Positions 1 through 12,150 of a stretch of 64,000 bases of DNA are shown one piece after another. The notes under the pieces are model-generated. The model made no database searches. It was not told the origin of the DNA and was given only the letters and a program-made list of their open reading frames with translations. The stretch comes from Ophiodon elongatus (taxonomy: Eukaryota; Chordata; Actinopteri; Perciformes; Hexagrammidae), in NCBI GenBank assembly GCA_016806645.1, contig JACSYO010000527.1, positions 1,109,001 through 1,173,000 on the forward strand. The letters are read 5' to 3'. Every line of letters begins with the position of its first letter. Within the stretch, counting starts at the first letter, position 1. The translations under genes were made by a program, and so were the position numbers.

Positions 1-660
1 CCTCCTCGCTTCCTCTGTCTCCTTGTCTCCTCTGCCTCCTTGTCTCCCTTTTCTCCTCTCCTCTTTCCCTTCCTCGCCTATTCCTTTCCTCCTTTCCTCC
101 CTTCTTGTCATCCCGTACCTCTTCTTTAAGTCGACCCTTTTATTTTTCATGCAAAAGTGGCAGGGAAATACTGTTTTCAGCCTCTCGACTACGGAGTTTT
201 CCTGCTTTTTTCCTGTTTTAGATCCTATTAAAGTGGGTTTGGGACACTGAAAGACATCCTCTGGGACATTTATCACTATTTTCTGACATTTTACACTAAA
301 CCATTAATTGATTAATCTGGAGAATAATCCTCAGATAAACTGAAAATCCTCCTCTGTTCATCCAATACCTTCTCCTGCACTTCTCCATCTCCTTACCTCT
401 TCTCTTGTCCTTTTCGTTTCCTACTTTAGATCCTCTCTTTTTCTTCCTCTTTTCCACCTCTGCATCCTTTTAATTCCCCCTTTATTCCTTTCCCTTCCTC
501 CTCTACCTCGTCTTGTTCTTCCTCTCTCTCCTCTGACTCGCTCCCATTCGTCCTCCTGAAGTCTAATCAGCCGACGATGTGCATGTCCTTCTGGTCCTTC
601 TCCTCTTCCTCACCATTGGTGTCCTCCTCCTCCTCCTCCTCCTCCTCTTCCTCCTCCCCT
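1..660. repeat. pyrimidine-rich low-complexity region with (TCC)n
   Basis: The plus strand is dominated by C and T, with a near-perfect (TCC)n run at about 624-657. There is a short open frame at 23-250 but no recognisable gene. Confidence 0.7.
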
Positions 661-1224
661 AAAACTCATTGTAGAAAGTAGAGCATGTGTTTATTATTGA
701 TGAGGGCAGCTCTGTGGGGAACGGAGGCAGGAAAACAAACTTCTGTTCTCTCCTGGTTTTACAGAAGACCTGAGACCAGAAGAGCTGATGTTCAGGTCTT
801 CAGTCTTTGTCTTCTTCTCAATGCGTTGTGGCGTTAAGTCTCATGCAAGACTTAAAGTACTTTATATAACAGCATTTGATACATCAAACTGAAAATAAAC
901 AGAGTATTTTAAATTATAGGACTCCATGCCAAAACTATTTCTTCATATTTGATTTTGACCTTTATGACTGCGGGCCATGTAGAGAAAAGCATAGGGAGTC
1001 CCGAGTCAAACAATCGTGAACGTGTAGTTTTCAACGTGTTGAAGTCATGTGACCTGACCTGGGATTTGTTTTGAAAAGCAGCCGTGTGGTTCTGTTGTGT
1101 GTCAATGATTTATATTGTTTATGTTATTCACAGTATAAACCATGGACAGATTATGAGAAATGTAAGAGGCCACACCCTGTCTACACAGGGACAGGACACC
1201 CAAAAGGGTCAAAGTTTAATCATT

Positions 1225-1750
1225 TTGCATCCCTTTGTAGTCAGTTTGCATCCCTGTGAGTGTTTTGCATCTCTTTTTAGAGGTTTTGTGTCACTTTATG
1301 GTAATGTTGGGTCTCTTACTAGTCATTTTGCATCAATAATTCTTTTTTAAGTCCCATTTTAGTCCTTTTGCGTCTCTTTGTGGTAATTTTGCATCTATTT
1401 GTATTTTGCTTCTCTTTGTATTGATTTTGCACCTCTTTTTAGTCGTTTTATGTATCTTTTTAGTCCATTATGTATCTCTTTGTGGTCATGTTGCATCTAT
1501 ATTTAGTCATTTTCTGTAATTTTGTGTTAATTTTGTATTAGTTTTGCATCTATGTTTATAGTTTTTCATCCATTTGTAGTCATTTTATATCTCTTTCTGG
1601 TCATTTTCATCTCTTTGTATTCGTTTTATGTTTCTTTTTAGTCCTTTTGTGTCACTGTGTAGTCCTTTTACATATAATTCTTTTGACATTTTGGGTCGTT
1701 TTGTGTATCTTTGTGAGCATTATCGTCTCTTTGTGATTGTTTTCGTGCTT
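1225..1750. repeat. degenerate ~22-bp minisatellite (CATTTTGCATCTCTTTGTAGT type)
   Basis: Many imperfect copies of a T-rich ~22-bp unit resembling TTTTGCATCTCTTTGTAGTC. The same type recurs at 3530-3840 and 13560-13880. It is followed by a GGCCCCTG..GGAGGCCTG..TAATCC sequence that also recurs in related form near 13920-13955. Confidence 0.6.
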
Positions 1751-2189
1751 TTTTGTTTTTGTATGTCAGGCCCCCTGACCTCTCGGGCCCCTGTAGCCTG
1801 ACTCCAGGAGGCCTGTTTAGTAATCCCTGAACACAGAACCTGCACTTGAGTAACACACATGTCACATGCAGATGAATCTGGTGCTGCAGTTGGTGGATAC
1901 GCTTTGTTGTGTGTTTGTCTCCCGTGGGAGAGATCGTTCACATCAGCAGGTTGTCATGAGAGGAATATCGGTCATGTAGCATCATGAACCTGTGGCCGCT
2001 GGCAGCTGACAGTGTGATGTGCTTCTCTGTTGGTTACAGGTTTGTGAAATATCTCCAAGAATCACAAAACGCGTTATGTGTAAATACATAAATGATACAT
2101 GAGGATACATTCTGTCATATGCATTGAATGTGTTGTAACTCTGTTGTGTTGTTCATTCTGTACACATGACATCTGTTGTACTTCTGTTC

Positions 2190-2397
2190 ATCCTGAGAGG
2201 ATCCTCCTCTGTTGCTCTCCCTGAGGTTTCTTCCCTTTTTCTCCCCGTTAAATAGTTTTTTTGGAGAGTTTTTCCTGAACTGATGTGAAGGGTCAAAGGT
2301 CAGAGGATGTCGTATGTGGACAGATTGTAAAGCCCTCTGAGGCACATTTGTAATTTGTGATTTTTGGGTTATACAAAATATATTGAATTGAATTGAG
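2190..2397 (+). mobile_element. 3' end of a fish non-LTR retrotransposon (CR1/L2-like tail)
   Basis: It contains the recurring teleost sequence running from CTCTGTTGCTCTCCCTGAGG through GATTGTAAAGCCCTCTGAGG to a TTGAATTGAATTGA tail, typical of a 3' truncated LINE insertion. The exact family name would need a repeat-library search. Confidence 0.6.
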
Positions 2398-3069
2398 ATA
2401 TTTTGAAATGAAAATATTACTTATCTTGAAATATTCTCATGTGAAAAAGAGGACAAACATCTAGAACAGAGTTCTAGATGTTTAGAGTTTGTTTATTATT
2501 TTTGATTGACGTTCTTCTAATCTATGCTTCTAATTATTTACTTCGTGAGTGCTGATGGCTGGTTTAACACGGTGGTTGTCGGTTCAAATCCTGTGTGGAT
2601 CTTTTGAAAATATGATGTCTGCATCAGAGAATCTCCTGGTGGTTCATTTCTTATTAACACTTTTTTCAGTGGCAGTTTGTTGAGTTCTGAGAAGGTATTT
2701 TTTTTACATGAATAATTGTGACTGAAAGTAAAGTTGTGTTATGCTAATGAGTCGACTTCATTACGTTCATAAGTGAACTGTGAATCCCTGCCCGTCATGT
2801 CTCAGTCCCACCACAAGAGGGAGCTACAAGCACACAAAAATAAACTCTTCTTCTTTCAGCCACAGGAGCTGATGAATTCAGCAGGAATGTGGAGCGGCCC
2901 CAAACTGAACATAACCTCCACATGGAGGCTCACCTGGAAATGTGGCGCTCAGGATTTACCTGAAAGATGAACGCGCACGTGAGCAGGAGGTCATTTACCT
3001 CCTCGACTGAGTGATCATGAATCAATGAGCACATACTGTTAGAATAAAAGACTCCACTGATGTATTCTT

Positions 3070-3073
<4 letters not shown>

Positions 3074-3154
<81 letters not shown>

Positions 3155-3155
3155 G
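3074..3155. repeat. (TG)n microsatellite
   Basis: About 40 TG units with one TTTG interruption. It produces artificial Cys-Val or His-Thr open frames. Confidence 0.97.
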
Positions 3156-3289
3156 ACTCTTCATACATTTGGCACACAAAGAAAATATTTCCCACACTCC
3201 CTGTGCTCCCTGAACACAACACTGTGGGAAGAGGAGGAAGTTTGTGTGTTTCCAGTCTCTATCTTTAGAGCTCGCAGGCTTCCTCGTGG

Positions 3290-4175
3290 ACTGAAGAACT
3301 TTGAGGAATTGATTGATTTGAACTTTTTGAAACTTTGAAAATAACCAAAAAAACAGGAGAGACAATGATTCCAAAAAAATATGAATTTAAGACACAAGAG
3401 AGGGAAAGTAGAGGTCCGATAAATGATTTTCACAGATTGTTTTCTTCTTAAAAACAAAATAGGCCAATATGTAAAAAAAGGATTTCAGAAATCAGAGTCC
3501 ACCGGGAAGATCTGGTCCCACACATGGGTCTCTGTGGTCATTTTGCATCTATTTTTAGTTGTTCTTTTGTTATTTTGCTTCTCTTTGTATAGATTTTGCA
3601 TCTATTTTTAGTCGTTTTGCATTTCTATGTAGTCTTTTTGAGACCCCTTGTGATCATTCTGTGTCTCTTTGTAGTAATTTTGCATCTACGTTTAGTCATT
3701 TTGTGTCCCTTTGTAGTCAGTTTGCATCCCTGTGATTGTTTTGTATCTACTTCAGTCGTTCTGTGTCTTTGTAGTGATGTTGAGTCTCTTTGTGGTCATT
3801 TTGTGTCTCTTTGTGGTCATGTTGCATCTATTTTTATTAGCTTAGCGTGTCTTCCTGTTCACTTTCCTCATGTACTCAAGAACTTTGAGGAATTAATTGG
3901 TTTTAACTTTTTGTAACCACCAAAGCAGTCCTGAAGCAGAACAATAAAAACAGAAGAAGCAATAACTAAAAAAGCAATTAAGACACAGTAGAGGGAAGGT
4001 AGAGAAAGAAGGATGAGAGATGGGAATTAAGGAGGCTTTTCTATTTCCTATTTTCACATCCCATCGGAATTACGTTTTTTCACTGGGGGGTTTTCTTCTT
4101 AAAGCAAACTATATTTAAAAAAAAAAGGATTTCAGAAATCAGTGTCCACCGGGCTTATCTGGTCCCACACATGGG
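3290..4175 (+). repeat. local direct duplication flanking a minisatellite
   Basis: A segment at 3290-3530 (starting GAACTTTGAGGAATTGATTG, ending TCTGGTCCCACACATGGG) recurs in diverged form at 3878-4175 with the same landmarks in the same order. Between them lies the ~22-bp minisatellite at 3530-3840. Confidence 0.6.
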
Positions 4176-4599
4176 CTTTTCGGTCTTTGTTGTGATAGTT
4201 CCTGTCTGACATTTAAAGCTCAGGACAGACAGACGCAGCCAAAAACAAGCTTCTCCTCCATTTTCTACAGTGACGTCACCAGACCTTCTCTAAAAAGCCG
4301 CACAAAAAAGGCAGAGCGCTCGGAAAATATGCTCTCTCCTCATCAGGAACGATTGAAAAACTGAAGTGGTGCTAAGAAAAAAAGAAGCACTTTATTAGCA
4401 CAGTAAAAGTAAAAGTAAATTACAAAAAGTAATGAATATTCAATTTGATTGATAGTAATTCAATTAAAAAAGGATACGGAAGTTTTTCAGTGTACAACAG
4501 GGACTACTTTTCCTGTTTCTAGGGAAGTTGATGGTCATGGTGGTGCAGCTGAAAGTCATAGCTATAGTGAGTTATTATATTTAAGTTATTGTATGAACC

Positions 4600-4833
4600 A
4601 ACAATAAAATAAGCACATTTTTAAACCAAACCAAGTATTTCATAATAAAACCTAACTAAGTAGTTTCGTTGCCTAAACCGAACAGATTTTCTTGGGAAGA
4701 CGGAAGTTTATTTTGAAAGAGAACGTATGCATGTAGAAAACGGAAATTGACTCGTGTTGCTGGACTTTCGTAGGAAAACTGAGGTGTAACTTTTTGTAAG
4801 ATATTGCACGAACCGTTGTATGACGATACGCTG
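4600..4833 (-). repeat. family B dispersed repeat
   Basis: Shares CCTAACTAAGTAGTTTCGTTG, GGAAGTTTATTTTGAAA, GTTGCTGGACTTTCGTAGG and ACGAACCGTTGTATGA with several other copies in the window. No coding capacity is seen. It is probably a non-autonomous DNA element. Confidence 0.6.
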
Positions 4834-4889
4834 GAGTGTTAACAAACAATATATTTGCAGCACAAAGCTAGCATTACTCTAGAGTTGTG

Positions 4890-5070
4890 TTTATGGCCGC
4901 TTTTTGCTCTGTTTTTGGTCTCCACCACCTCCTGAGCGACATATATGTCTCTTTAGCTGATAAATGTTCCACTTTGTTCACCAGCTCGTCTCCATCTGAC
5001 CGTCTGTCTGCTGTTGGCTGCTCAGCAGGTAGAGTTCAGAGGGTTCATCGGAGCGTTTCTTTTTAAACGG
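4890..5070 (+). repeat. family H dispersed repeat
   Basis: Contains TTGGTCTCCACCACCTCCT and GTTCACCAGCTCGTCTCC followed by CTGTCTGCTGTTGGCTGCT. The same landmarks recur at 45170-45545. Confidence 0.5.
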
Positions 5071-5760
5071 ATCTAACAGAGAAACACGACTTTGGTGCGG
5101 CCGACGAGCTGAAACACATGTTTTAGAACAAATGTGGGCGATGAAATGATCTCTCAGGTTTTTTTTCAGACAAGTGTGTGCGTTTGCACTGTGACCTTTC
5201 CTTCCTGTGAAGGCAGTGGGCAGTCCGTCACCCAGCTGTCAGGGCCTCGGTCCAGCGTTTTCCAGCTCAGACTGTGGGAAAGTTTGAACCCCGGTTCGTC
5301 CCAAAAGGCTCACTAATATCCAACAACTGACCCCCCCTTTCTCATCCTGCTTCCTGGACCAAACAGCTAAATATATTACACTCAGAGCCGTGCCCTGTCA
5401 CGAAAAATAGAGGCAAAATAAAACATGTTCTTTCTGGGATTTTACCTCCAAGTCGCTCGTTTGTCTTTAACGTAGATGGCGTTTTAATCAAGGATACTTA
5501 AATCAAAGATTTGACTAATTATAGAGAAATGGTTACACACATTGGGGTAGTTATCAAAGACTGAGCAGCAATAAATATTCTCCATTTTATGCAAATATGA
5601 TAAAATCAACAAAATCCTTCCTCCTGGTGTTGCAGCGCACTGCTCTCATTAAAGGTGCTAAACGGGAAATTCTGAGTATATCTATTGCTTCCATGCGGTT
5701 CTCAACATGGCAGGGCTAACAGTGTTTACCTGAGGAGGAACCCGTCTGTAACCTCCTATA

Positions 5761-5955
5761 CTGAAAAGTGAAGCCAATGCAGAAGTGTCTTAAAGCTGCA
5801 TTCTCTCTCCTGACCACCAGGGGGCGATTCTTCTAGTTGTATAGAAGTCTATGAGAAAATGAATCGACTTCTCTCTTGATTTATTCCCTCAGTAAACATT
5901 GTAAACATGAGTTTATGGTCTCAATCTCTAGTTTCAAGTCTTCTTCAACATGAAA
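5761..5955 (+). repeat. family A dispersed repeat, 5' half
   Basis: Carries the signature CTGACCACCAGGGGGCGA, then CTCTTGATTTATTCCCTCAG and ATTGTAAACATGAGTTTATG. This short interspersed element occurs about eleven times in the window in both orientations. Confidence 0.75.
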
Positions 5956-6194
5956 ACTGAAACTTGTAAAATATAATTATGTTGATATGAAAGACTTTAG
6001 CACATAATCATAAGTTGTGTAATCGGGTTCCTTGCTTTCTTGAAGTCTCCTGCACAGTTAGTCATATTTTTGCCTGAATCTAAGTTCCCAGTTTTAATGC
6101 TTTGTGGCTGTAAATAAACCCAGCCCGGACGGGTGAATGGCTGGTTGGTTTGTTGCATGGCTGGCTGAGTACACGCAGCACTTAACCCCATCGC

Positions 6195-6250
6195 TGAATA
6201 CCACACCACCACCACCACCACCACCACCACCACCATCAGCAGCAGCAGCA
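6195..6250. repeat. (CCA)n(CAG)n microsatellite
   Basis: About 12 CCA triplets followed by five to six CAG triplets. Confidence 0.9.
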
Positions 6251-6654
6251 GCAGGCCATTACTGTTCAGGAAATATGCTGAATTATTCAATCACTTCCTC
6301 TCTGCATTCTCTGCAGGATGCACGGAGTCTATTGAAAATCACAGAAAGGGTGTGTGTGTGTGTTTATCGATGACGTGTGCACACGAAGGGTTCGTGTGTG
6401 TGTGTGTGTGTGTGTTGTAAACTCCTGGCCGTGACCTACATCAGGTTGTCTGCTCGTACTCTTACAACATTCACTTGACGTTAAGAGAAAACTTGATTTG
6501 AGTTCACTTCTGGTCTTCAAAAAACATAACCAAGTTAGAAAATAATAGAAATCCTGTTGTAAAGAATCATGCATGTCTTTTAAACAAGCCGCATTTCTTC
6601 CATGCAGCCTTGGGTTTCGGTTCGTCTCTGCACAATATGCTTGAACCTGTGAAT

Positions 6655-6775
6655 CACACAAACTTACGAAAAAGTTACGCCTCATTTTTCGTGTCTTTTC
6701 CGACTAAAGTCCACCAACAATTGTCGAATTCCGCTAGTTCCATGCGTACGGCCTTTCAACGGGCGGAAACCTGAC
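6655..6775 (+). repeat. family B fragment
   Basis: Contains ACGAAAAAGTTACGCCTCAT and GCGTACGGCCTTTCAA, matching the 5' part of family B. Confidence 0.5.
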
Positions 6776-6835
6776 AAGTGAAGCCGATGTTCAAGTGTCT
6801 TAAACCTGCATTCTCTTTACTGTCCATCAGGTTCA
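6776..6835 (+). repeat. family A fragment
   Basis: Matches the start of family A (AAGTGTCTTAAACCTGCATTC, then TCTCT) and is cut off where the exon-like sequence begins at 6836. Confidence 0.55.
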
Positions 6836-7145
6836 CCAGAACCTCCTTCAGCTCAGACTCCAGCGGGGTCTCCACCAGTGGAAGAGACCCAGATCCAGCA
6901 GAGACCAGTCCACCGTGGACAGACCCAGATCCGGCTTCACCTGCAGCCTTGGACCTGCAGTCCTCCTCCTCCTCCTCCTCTTCCTCCTCCTTCTCTTCCT
7001 CCTCATCCTCCTCCTCTTCCTTCAGGAGCAGAGCTTCTCCTCTCTGGGAGCCGACACCACGCTGCTGGAGACCCAGGACGTATTGCTGAACCCGCTGGAG
7101 GGAAGGGGGGCAATGGAGAACCAGAACCAGGACTGAGAGGGCCTG
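6836..7145 (+). other. exon-like sequence, copy 1 (related to 40617-40735)
   Basis: It begins CAG/GTTCACCAGAACCTCC and includes a Ser/Pro-coding (TCC)n run at 6961-7020. It is open in two or three plus frames, one reading SFSSLGADTTLLETQDVLL near the end. The composition looks coding, but I do not recognise a family. It interrupts a family A repeat copy. It could be a captured exon, a retrocopy fragment or part of an unclassified transposon. Confidence 0.3.
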
Positions 7146-8009
7146 CTGCAGTAAAATGAGAGGTTTTCTAAAGGGAGTCTGGTGCTCAGAAACACTACCA
7201 CTTTAATCCACAGGGGGTGCTAGAATCAGCACAAAATGAAAGTTCCTTGCAGTAGCTTTAAGTTTTATATAGTACATCAACAGTTTGCTTTCCAGGTATG
7301 AAGTTTCATTTCAACGTCTGTCTTCTCCGACACGGACATATTTGTGTTTTGTGCTTGTGTGTTTTGAGCAAACCACACCAGATTTCAGTTTTTCTCTCAC
7401 TTGACCAAATAAAGACATCTTTTTATAAAGTGAGTGGGAACATTTTTGAAACCAAATGGTTTATTTTCGCCGTTGAACACAGCTGCATGTCTGACCAGGC
7501 GCCAACTTCTCGTTTGGACCACTGGGTCAACAAAAAAACAAATACACAGAAATACTTAGAAGATTATATTTTACATGAAAGTGTCTGAATGGGGATGCAG
7601 CTATTGTGAGCTGCTCCAGTGAGGACGGGAAGAAAAAAAAGCTGAAGACAGGACAGGGGACGAAAGAATGAGAGTGGGAGGGATGGATGTGAATTCCAGA
7701 GGGCAGGGAGAGGAGTTTTGTCATCCCAGCAGCAGAAACAGGAAGTGAGTTAAAACCTCTCTCCTGACCTCTTGACCTCATGAAGATAACATTCCCACCC
7801 TCCCCCATCCCTGCAGCTGTGTGAAGTCCTCCCTCGCTCCCCTGGATCCGTCTCTCCTACTTGTTTCCTGTATGTCCATGAATCCCCGCTGCTCACTGTC
7901 TCTTTATGCACGTCTTGTTTTTCTGAGATGATCATCAGAAACAGAGCTGATGAACTACAAACCAGAAAGTATTCTCACGTCGGTTCTAACAGCAGCTTTC
8001 ACATGGAGT
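7146..8009. other. no gene recognised
   Basis: Short open frames on both strands without recognisable domains. It includes a pyrimidine-biased stretch around 7760-7860. Confidence 0.5.
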
Positions 8010-8420
8010 TCTACAGACGGCATACAACAGGTATCCTCATACAACAGTTCGTATGAAATCTTAAGAACAGTTAGTACAAATGTTTTGGAGCATTTTCCCA
8101 CGAAAGCGTGTTACATGCATACGGCCTTTTCAAAATAAACTTCTGTCCTCACAGGAAACTCAGTTAGGTTTAAGCAATAAAAATACTTTAGTTTGAGGAA
8201 AAGATCGCTCGTTTGGGATAAAATAACTACATTAGTGGCGTTACTGAAGTACGGAAGTATGTTTCATAGTTATTTTAAACTAAACTATGATGTTTTCTTA
8301 GTAAACCTAACCAAGTAGTTTTGTATCATTTTTTGTTTCGGTTTCAATTCACAACGTTAACCACACGTTTCTGCAGTACAGAAAGGGACTAATTTCTCTT
8401 CCAAAAATGGAGGAAAAACA
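8010..8420 (+). repeat. family B repeat, long copy
   Basis: Contains TATCCTCATACAACAGTTCG, TTTTCAAAATAAACTTCTGTC, CAGTTAGGTTTAAGCAATAA and GGCGTTACTGAAGTACGGAAG in the family order. Confidence 0.65.
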
Positions 8421-8694
8421 TATTCTTGCCTTTGCTATTTAACTATGTCAACGAGCGCTTCAGCAACATTTCAACGACAACAATGTCGTTGGCCACATTT
8501 GGTTGTTTTGCTGCTCGCAGTATGAACACGGCATAAACGATGCATTAAAGTTTAAATTTGTTCTGATCTTTGCTATGACTTTTTTTAATATATTTGCGTG
8601 ATACCGTGTAAGAAAACGTTATCTTACGTAGCTTTATCGTCTCGTATCTCCTCCTTGTCTTCATCCTCTTCTCACTTCCAACTTCCTATTGGCG

Positions 8695-8730
8695 CTCACA
8701 CACACACACAACCACACACACACACACACA

Positions 8731-8764
<34 letters not shown>
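8695..8764. repeat. (CA)n microsatellite
   Basis: Compound, interrupted CA repeat. Confidence 0.95.
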
Positions 8765-8766
<2 letters not shown>

Positions 8767-9149
8767 TGATGTGATGAACTCTTATCTTTTCCAAACACTC
8801 TGCCAGCACCTAAGTCCATTTTGTGTCTTGGATCATTGCATCATTGTATCAAAACAGAACTTTGAACGTTTCCGAGAACCAATGTATGCTTCTTGCTCCA
8901 TTATCAAAACTAATGTAGTGGAACTGAACTACACCTTACTTATCTCCTTTTTAATATTTTAGAAACATAATTTACTGCTCTCGTTCGGCTGACATGCATG
9001 GGTGACGTCATTCATAGTAAATCAAAACTAATTGTTGATTTTCGATGAAATGATGATAGTCCACTTAAAAGTCACATTTACTTCCGTGGCTGCTCCTTCA
9101 CTCACTTACACTGTAATTATGTGTGTGAGGTTGAAAAGTGTCGGCCTCC

Positions 9150-9215
9150 ATTCACCCTGCTGAAGTGTCCTTGAGCAACACACTGAATCCCCCCTGAAAC
9201 CCCGACCTCTGACCT
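9150..9215 (+). mobile_element. SINE core-like fragment
   Basis: CTGAAGTGTCCTTGAGCAAC followed by ACACTGAATCCCC resembles the conserved central domain of teleost tRNA-derived SINEs. Confidence 0.45.
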
Positions 9216-9964
9216 CCTTTCATTTGTGTTTGTGCTCGGCCATTGAAGGCCGTAAATCACAGCGATGAGTGCGTGTGAGGCCGACAGCGGAGCTCCTGTA
9301 TCGTCTGTGCAAACACTGAAGAATAGTCTCCGAGGTGATTGACAGCTGTATGGGTGTTTGACGGACAGGCGGTTTTGTTCCTGAGTGGCTGCGGGACAGA
9401 CTCCCAGGGTGCACCAGGACAGCGCCTGTATGAAAAACAACAAGGGCCACAGTGAAGATGCACAAGTTGGCGGGGGTCGATCAGGGTGAGGATGAAGCGG
9501 GGGGGGGGTAGGGGTCAGAGGTCATAGAAGGAAGTGGCATCACTCTTCAGCATGGAGAGAGCTTCTTTTAGTAAATGAGAGTGCACTTTGTTTGTTTCTC
9601 GTAGCTTGACTTGACAATCGTTTAGACTTATGGAACAATGTCGCACTGACCTCTAATGAACTGTTTACAGAATATAAAACTCCTCTATGGACTTACTTAG
9701 GATTTAGGAGAGGTAGTGCTGTTTAAAAAAGAATACTGCAAAGACCAGTTGCAGTAACAGAAGACGGATGTATAAAGAGAACTGGATACAGCGTTGGAAG
9801 CGGCGCTCTGTTTATGCCTATAAAAGTTGCTCAGTAACGCATGAAGCAAAATACGTCTGATTCCGAGTATAAAATTCTGATGAAATTACCCGGATCTTCC
9901 AGCAATCTTCTGCCTCCATGGATCCCGTAGAGCATCCTTTAACCCCGCCTCCCAGCTCTCAGTC

Positions 9965-10140
9965 CAGGCCTGGCGTCAACCTCCGGTTCTAAAAAATGAA
10001 GCCGACGCTGAAGTGTCTTAAACCTGCGTTCTCTCTCCTGACCACCAGGGGGCGACTCCTCCGGTTGTATAGAAATCTATGAGAAAATGACTCTACGTCT
10101 CTCTTGATTTATTCCCTCAGTAAACATCTCCTTGGGGTTT
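9965..10140 (+). repeat. family A repeat, 5' part
   Basis: Contains CAACCTCCGGTTCTAAAAAA, the CTGACCACCAGGGGGCGACT signature and CTCTTGATTTATTCCCTCAG. Confidence 0.7.
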
Positions 10141-10254
10141 TGATATCAGGCAGATAAAAATCTGTGGAATCGTCATAAGATAGAGTCTTAAAAGTACTGA
10201 ACATAGGGTACGGAACAAATCATCAAACGTCTCTTAAGACGCATACATGTACCC

Positions 10255-10400
10255 GTTTCACCAGCAGGGTCAGAGGTCACAGAAGGTGGACGGGTACAGC
10301 AGCTTACCTGCGACATGGACGCTTACAAACAGCAGAGGGATTGAACCAGCAACCTTCTGTGTCAGGTCACCAGGTCAGCACTCGCATATCAGAGCTGGTG
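10255..10400 (-). mobile_element. tRNA-derived SINE-like fragment
   Basis: On the minus strand it reads GGTTGCTGGTTCAATCCCTC, which includes a good RNA polymerase III B box (GGTTCAATCCC). It does not fold as a complete tRNA by eye. Confidence 0.4.
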
Positions 10401-10562
10401 AACGGGTTTATTGGTAAAAGCTTGTTGAGGGAAACAAGCATGCATTATTTATTTTCTCTATCACACTTTTAACACACACACACACACGCACACACAGCAG
10501 AGAAAGTGTGTGTGCATTTGTATCTGTGTTTGCTCATGTATGTACATACAGGACATCCTCGT

Positions 10563-10622
<60 letters not shown>

Positions 10623-10728
10623 GCTAAGAGCTCTGCTTTAATGCACTTTGATTTGAGATGATGAACAGAAAGGTTGTGCTTTTTTTCTCTTCCGATTCTG
10701 CACAGAAATACAAACACACACACACACA

Positions 10729-10793
<65 letters not shown>

Positions 10794-10877
10794 ACACACC
10801 CACACACTTACGTCTCGCTCCTCTTCCTCTAATAATCTGTTCCCCTCTTTCCCCCTCTCTCTTTCTATCGTATGCAC

Positions 10878-10938
<61 letters not shown>
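10563..10938. repeat. cluster of three long microsatellites: (GT)n, (CA)n, (CA)n
   Basis: (GT)n at 10563-10621, (CA)n at 10714-10807 and (CA)n at 10874-10938. The first is complementary to the other two. Confidence 0.97.
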
Positions 10939-10942
<4 letters not shown>

Positions 10943-11276
10943 TCTGTATCCACTGCTCTGGGAAGCCATTAGTGTGACCCAGCCTTGATTACTTATTTAT
11001 GGGCCCAACAGAGCAGAGTGAGGGGAGTGGAGTACCAGGGGGCCTCATTTATAAAAACTGTTGTTTGACTTCACCCAGATCTCACCGCAGTTGATTTTAT
11101 CTTTTCTTACAATGTCAGCAAAAAAAACAAAAAAAAACAAAACAGAAATGAGCCAGATCCAGTTGAGTAATTTCAAGTGTCCAGGCTGCTTGGACATTGT
11201 TCGGTGACGGACTGTTGGCGCCATGTACACAGATCATAGTACAAAAATGTAACCGTGTTAGGCCCCAATTACACCA

Positions 11277-11690
11277 AGTCGCATCGCCACCAGGCGGCAA
11301 ACTACAGTTCTGCCAATTGAAGCTGATGCAGAAGTGTCTTAAAACTTGTATTCTCTCTCCTGACCACCAGGGGGCGACTCCTCTGGTTGTATAGAAGTCT
11401 ATAGAAAATGACTCTACTTCTCTCTTGATTTATTCCCTCAGTAAACATTGTAAACATGAGTTTATGTCTCAATCTCTAGTTTCAAGTCTTCTTCAATACA
11501 GCATGATGTTCATTTAGTAAATTATGGTCCATTTAGAGTCAAACAGACCATAAAGCAGGGGATGCTTTAGGGCGGAGCTACAAGGTGATTGACAGGTGGA
11601 ATCGCTGAACTAAAGGTGTCAAAACATCAGTCCACACACCAACGGGTGACGTCACGATGACTACGTCCACTTCTTATACAGTCTGTGGTC
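11277..11690 (+). repeat. family A repeat, near full length
   Basis: Begins at CACCAGGCGGCAAACT, carries CTGACCACCAGGGGGCGACT and ends at ACGTCCACTTCTTATACAGTC. At about 410 bp it is the best reference copy here together with 63515-64000. Confidence 0.75.
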
Positions 11691-11970
11691 ACAACATGCG
11701 GGGCCGCTTCAAAAAATGTTGCGCCAAAAGATCATTATTTGGCTTAAAATAACTGTGTTTGTTACGTAACTGGCGTTGAGTAGGCTGCGTAAGGAAACTA
11801 AGGTAAAACAGGTCAATCGTTGACTTGGTGTCACACAGGACACGAACATCGGTCTCCAGGCGTGAAAGTCCTGTGTTTGTTTGTCAAAATTATTGTGTAT
11901 GTTATCCATGTAATATATGACCAAGGAAGTATAAAGACCGGAAATACACCAGCAATAAGCTATTCTGCTT
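11690..11970 (+). repeat. family B fragment
   Basis: Contains GGCTTAAAATAACTGTGTTTG, TACGTAACTGGCG and AAAGTCCTGTGTTTGTTTG, in line with the central part of family B. Confidence 0.5.
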
Positions 11971-12150
11971 GTATAAACCACATTTCCGTTACTGTAGACT
12001 ATTACTGTTTTTACTACTGTTTTTTATTGCTTATTTATAATACTTGTTTTTGATTTTACTATGTCTGGACTTTACCCTATGCTGCTGTAATCCTGCAAAT
12101 TTCCCCACTGCGGGACTAATAAAGGATTATGTTATCTTATCTTATCTAAA
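11970..12150 (+). mobile_element. 3' tail of a non-LTR retrotransposon
   Basis: TTCCCCACTGCGGGACTAAT, AAAGGATTATG and a terminal TTATCTTATCTTATCT repeat form a LINE 3' end that recurs across teleost genomes. Confidence 0.6.

Noticed and set aside
2560..2600. Possible tRNA gene (GGTTCAAATCC B-box-like sequence)
   Set aside because: No matching A box at the right distance and no cloverleaf by eye.
10469..10972. Several 100-codon Cys-Val or His-Thr open frames
   Set aside because: They are translations of (GT)n/(CA)n microsatellites. The same applies to the frames at 3.0-3.4, 14.1-14.3, 25.8-26.0, 36.7-37.0, 50.2-50.5, 55.4-55.9 and 63.0-63.3 kb.
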